Source: Siniperca chuatsi (Eukaryota; Chordata; Actinopteri; Centrarchiformes; Sinipercidae). Taken from it: a stretch of DNA of 64,000 nucleotides. Position numbers and translations under genes: made by a program. The notes under the pieces were generated by a model. It saw only the letters and a list, made by a program, of their open reading frames with translations. It did not search any database and was not told the DNA's origin. Below are positions 59,520 through 64,000 of the stretch, piece after piece. Every line of letters begins with the position of its first letter. The stretch's first letter is position 1. Where the stretch lies: positions 201,799-265,798 of the forward strand of contig NC_058056.1 in assembly GCF_020085105.1 (NCBI RefSeq), written 5' to 3'.

Positions 59520-60194
59520 CTGGGTATCGTTTAAGAATTTTGAATAACTGGTGCCAATACGATAACTGAGATTTTGTACAGATAGCAATATTGTATAGAT
59601 TTTTAATTTTTAAGTTATGCTAGTGGAATGGTCTGGGGATGGCAATGTCAGTCTGTAGGTTGAACGGTCCACCACTTTTGGTCCAGACTGAAATATCTTA
59701 ACAACTATCAGATGGATTGCCATGAAAATTCATGTTCTCGTTTTAACTTTTTTTTCGCCCATGTAACAAAATATGCCAAACTGCTCAATGCATCAGTATT
59801 CAAAGATTTAATTTCTTTTTAATTATTAATTTTTTAATTATTTTAATTATTTTTAATTTTAATGTATTGTTAATAATGTTAAGGTTTGGACTGTTGGTTG
59901 GACAAAACAAGCATTTTGAAGGTGTCACTTTGGGCTCTGGGTCATTGTGACAGCATTTCTCACTATTTTCAGAATTTTTACAAACCAAACAATCAATTGA
60001 TTAATGGAGAAACTAATCAGCAGATGAATCCATAATGAAAATAATCATTAGTTGCAGTCCGATACAAAATAGTTCAAAATGAGTTCCACCTCAACCAAGT
60101 ACAACAGTAAAATCATGCTTTTACATTAATTCATGAGAAATAATAATCTAATGATATAATATATATAATAGTATAACAGTCACAGGGGACATTT
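59520..60194. other. No recognisable gene
   Basis: AT-rich DNA with a TTAATTATTT-type low-complexity patch at 59808-59870. Confidence 0.45.
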
Positions 60195-60362
60195 TACTGC
60201 TTTGAGTACTTTACTTTTAATACTTTAAGTACATTTTCCTGATTATACTTTCACTTAGGTAACATTTTCAATGCAGGACATTTACTTGTAATGTAGTATT
60301 TTTACAGTGTGGTATTAGTACTTTTATTTAAGTAGAGGATCTGAATACTTCCTCCACCACTG
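60195..60362 (-). mobile_element. hAT-type repeat, truncated copy
   Basis: The minus strand begins CAGTGGTGGAGGAAGTATTC and contains GTAAATGTCCTGCATTG, the same end as the element at 61036. The other end is missing. Confidence 0.65.
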
Positions 60363-61027
60363 CTGTGGTCTGTATTCAAAAGGTATTAAGGTTGGCTCTC
60401 AGCTCTAGACCCAATCTAGTAGCCCAAAGCAAGTATCAGAAACAAGTGTACAACCTTCAGTATAGTGTACTAACACTGCTTTAAACTGCTGTTATCAGTT
60501 AATGTGAACACTCAGACGACACAGACTCTAATTAGTGCATCATGCCTGAGGTCACTTTGACCACTTAGTGCTATAAATCAATCAACCCTAAAGTGATCAA
60601 TCCTAATGTGAAAGTCAACATTCTTTCAAATCTGTCACACTGTCTGACCTGAGCAGTGCAGAGATTGCTCCAACAGCTGTGTCTCTCTTTGATGTGTGTG
60701 TACGTTTGTGTATGTGAAAATGCTGTACTTGTGTCCTGCACTGCACTCTGTAGTAACTGGTAACTACACTAAATGTTTTGTTCTTTGAGTGTGATTCTTG
60801 GAAGACTCCTAACGTGCAGTGTTGAGCACAGCCACCATAAAGATAAGATTCAGATGGTGTTTTGTTAACCCCTGTGATTAAGAGCTAGAGCATCCAGATA
60901 GTCCCCCAGCACCAGTTCTTTCTCTCACACTGTCATCAGGGTCACATTCAGGTCTTGTTTCAACAAGGAGATAACATGTCAGTCCTGCTTCCCTCGGCCT
61001 GTAGAGACTTTGCAGTTGCATATTTGC
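60363..61027. other. No recognisable gene
   Basis: Unique-looking sequence with short frames and no recognisable motif. Confidence 0.45.
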
Positions 61028-61035
61028 ATCTTAAC

Positions 61036-61795
61036 CAGAGGTGGAAGAAGTATTCAGATCCTTTACTTCAGTAAAAGTACTAATAATATAAAAATACTCC
61101 ACTACAAGTAAAAGTCCTGCATTCAAAACCTTAAGTATAAGTATGTAAGTATTATCAGCAAAATGTACTTAAAGCATCTAAAGTAAAAGTACTCATTGTG
61201 CATTAAAATGCTCCCTGTCAGTGTTTTCCTATTATCTGATGTTTCTGGATTAATATTACTGCTGCATTAATGTGTATGTTGCATTTTACTGCTGTAGATG
61301 TTTAAGGTTGAGCTCATTTTAACTACTTTATATGCTGTTGGGTAGTTTAATCCACAGCGTCGCTGTTCTGTGAGAACCACGTATCTCTATAAAGTCAACT
61401 TTTCATGTTCTCAGAAAAACAGCCCTGTTTTCAACTTTGACAATGTATTTTCTAGATGATCCAAGGGGAGTTTAAATAGTTTATTTAGCTTAAGAAGTAG
61501 GATAATTTTCTCAACGCATAAAGGAACACTTCATCCTTCAGATTATCACAAACATTTGGCGATACATGGTTTTCACTGGACAGGAAGGATATTAAAAATT
61601 GTAATCTGTAAAGTAACTAAAACTGTCAGACAAATGTAGAAATGTACAAATGTAAAAAGTACAATATTTGCCTCTGATATGTAGCGGAGTAGAAGTATAA
61701 AGTTGCATAAAATGGAAATACTCAAGTACAAGTACCTCAAATTTGTACTTACATGCAGTACTTGAGTTAAAGTACTATGTTACATTACACCACTG
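61036..61795. mobile_element. Complete hAT-type non-autonomous element
   Basis: The 760-bp unit runs from CAGAGGTGGAAGAAGTATTC to TACATTACACCACTG, with imperfect inverted ends (CAGAGGTG against CAGTGGTG). An exact 8-bp duplication, ATCTTAAC, lies at 61028-61035 and 61796-61803. Both ends carry many GTACTT/AAGTAC motifs, typical of this abundant fish family. It has no coding capacity and must be mobilised by another hAT transposase. Confidence 0.85.
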
Positions 61796-61869
61796 ATCTT
61801 AACATGTATCTCGACTTTTTTTTTTTTTACCATTTTCAGTGCAATATGTCACACTTTATTATGGAATTT

Positions 61870-64000
61870 TAATTCAATTTATTTTCAATTTGATTTATAT
61901 AGTGCCAATTAATAACAGGTCTAGACCGATTTTTTTATAATTTTATTAACAGAGATCAAACAAATCCCACCATGAGCAAGCACTTCGCAACAGCAGCAAG
62001 GGAGAGAGAGAGAGAGATGCAAATTCCACCAAGAATTTTAAAATAATTACGTTATGGTAGTGGTAATAATAATAAAGTAATAATAATAGAAATGATAGTG
62101 ATAGGAATAATAGTAATAAGACTAATAATAACAATTGTAGCAGCAGTTGTCTAGCAGGAATACAGGGGCAGCAGGTGGCCCACAATCACCGATCCAGACT
62201 CTGCAGCTCTGGAGTCAGAAATACCTGCTGAAAGTGGCAGAAGGAGAGAGGAGAGAGATGAGAAAGCACAAAACTACGGGAGAGAGAAGATGTCGAGTTA
62301 GTAACATGCATTAATGGGATAAAAATTAATACAGATGGAGAGGGAGTGGAGGAGAGAGGCGCTCAGTGCATCATGGGAAGTCTATATAGGCCTATAGCAG
62401 CATAACTAAGGGATGGTTCAGGACTCACCCAAGCCAGCCCTAACTATAAGCTTTATCAAAGAGGAAAGTCTTAAGCCTACTTTTAAATGTGGAGATGGTG
62501 TCCGCCTCCCGAACCAAAACTGGGACCTGATTCCACAGGAGATGAGCTTGATAACTGAAGGCTCTGGCTCCCATTCTACTTTTGGAGACTCTAGGAACCA
62601 CAAGTAACCCTGCATTCTGGGAGCGCAGTGTTCTAGTCGGGTAATAAGGTACTATGAGCTCTATGAAGAGAAGGATTTTAAATTATATTCTGGATTTTAC
62701 AGGGAGCCAGTGCAGAGAAGCTAATATTGGAGAAATATGATCTATTTTCCTTGTTATTGCGGTTCCTTTAATGGCAATTAAATGTTCCAATCTCTGTAAT
62801 AGGATGTGATGGTCAATGGTGTTGAACGCCGCACTAAGATCTAACAAGACAAGTACAGAGACAAGTCCATTGTCCGATGCAATTAAAAGGTCATTTGTAA
62901 TTTTCACCAGTGCTGTCTCTGTGCTATGATGCACTCTAAATCCAGACTGAAATCCTCAAATAAACTATTGTTATTTTGAAAGTCACACAACTGATTGGCG
63001 ACTGCTTTCTCAAGGATCTTAGAGAGAAAGGGAAGGTTAGATATAGGTCTATAGTTGGCTAAAACCCCAGGATCAAGAGTGGGCTTTTTAAGAAGAGGTT
63101 TAATTACAGCTACTTTAAAGGATTGTGGTACATAGCCTGTTAATAAAGACAGATTGATCATATCCAGTAAAGAAGTGCTAACTAAGGGTAAAACGTCTTT
63201 AAGCAGCCTAGTTGGAATGGGGTCTAAGAGACAGGTTGATGGCTTAGATTAATTAATCGTTGAAGTTAGTTGAAGAAGGTCGATAGGAGCAAAGCATTCT
63301 AAATATATATCAGGGTTTACAGTTGTTTCTAAGATTCCTGTGTTTGAAGATAAATCGGTACCAGTTGAGGGCAGGACGTGATGAATTTTTTCTCTGATAG
63401 TTGAAATTTTAACATTAAAGAACCTCATGAAGTTGTTACTACTGAGGGCTATAGGAATACATGGCTCAATAGAGCTGTGATTCTCTGTCAGCCTACAGTG
63501 CTGAAAAGAAACCTGGGGTTGTTCTTATTTTCCTCTATTAATGATGAGTAGTAGGCTGCTCTGGCATTACTGAGGGCTTTCCTATATGTTTTAAGACTAT
63601 CTTGCCAGACTAAGTGAGATTCTCCCCGGCTGTTGGAACGCCATTTCCTTTCAAGTTTTCTCAATATTTGCTTTAATTTGCGGGTTTGGGGGTTATACCA
63701 TGGAGCTAACCATCTTTATTTTATTATCTTCTTTTTTAGAAGGGCGATAGAATCGCGTGTTGTTTTCAGTGAGCCTGCAGCGTTATCAACTAGATGGTAA
63801 ATTTGGGAGGGACTGAAATGAACATAGGAGTCCTCTGTTACATTGAGACATGGCATTGACTTAAATGCAGATGAAATCACTTCCTTAAATTTAGCTACAG
63901 AACTATCAGATAGACATCTGGTGTAGGAGTTTTTGCCTAATGGCATGTAGTCCAGTAATAGCAGTTCAAAAGTTATTAAATAATTGTCCGATAATGAAGG
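61870..64000 (-). mobile_element. L2/Maui-like LINE copy 5, continues past the window
   Basis: Read on the minus strand from the right edge: endonuclease-linker text (LGKNSYTRCLSDSSVAKFKE at about 63940), [20 protein letters not shown] (about 63000), [20 protein letters not shown] and [20 protein letters not shown] (about 62930-62800). A deletion then joins directly to [20 protein letters not shown] (about 62750). The C-terminal region and 3' UTR run to a shortened tip near 61870. The RT catalytic segment is therefore absent. The 5' end lies outside. Confidence 0.85.

Overview
This window is a piece of a ray-finned (teleost, probably percomorph) fish nuclear genome. The evidence is two vertebrate genes with typical GT-AG introns, one nuclear tRNA gene, and a dense load of fish-type transposons: L2/Maui-like, Rex1/Babar-like, RTE-like and Tx1-like LINEs, Harbinger and hAT DNA transposons, LTR elements and tRNA-derived SINEs. 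There are no operons, phages, CRISPR arrays or rRNA genes. Family names are from memory of protein motifs and repeat ends, not from database searches.

Layout. 0-4 kb: decayed 3' exons of an uncharacterised multi-copy fish gene on the minus strand, then a Rex1-like LINE split by a hAT-like element. 4-15 kb: mostly anonymous AT-rich DNA with L2 fragments, microsatellites and two unnamed interspersed repeats. 15-18 kb: a second Rex1-like LINE split by a Harbinger element. 18-24 kb: two L2 copies. 24-31 kb: a nest in which a Tx1-like LINE carries an L2 tail insertion and abuts a Rex1-like LINE invaded by SINE sequence and by an RTE-like LINE. 31-36 kb: a solo LTR and a deleted L2. 37.6 kb: tRNA-Thr(UGU), minus strand.

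The gene core lies at 38.7-49 kb. A complete nine-exon HHIPL1 gene (minus strand, predicted 806 aa) stands head-to-head, about 2.0 kb away, with the first coding exon of CCDC85C (plus strand). As I recall it, the same pair is divergently arranged on human chromosome 14q32. CCDC85C intron 1 fills the rest of the window, and its later exons lie beyond the right edge.

52-64 kb is a second transposon cluster inside that presumed intron: a near full-length L2 with an esterase-like ORF1 remnant, a decayed LTR retrotransposon containing both a SINE and an unrelated solo LTR, hAT-type non-autonomous elements, and a minus-strand L2 that runs off the window. The most informative observations are the nested insertions, several with readable target-site duplications that give an order of events, and the conserved divergent gene pair. 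I found no convincing novel biological system.
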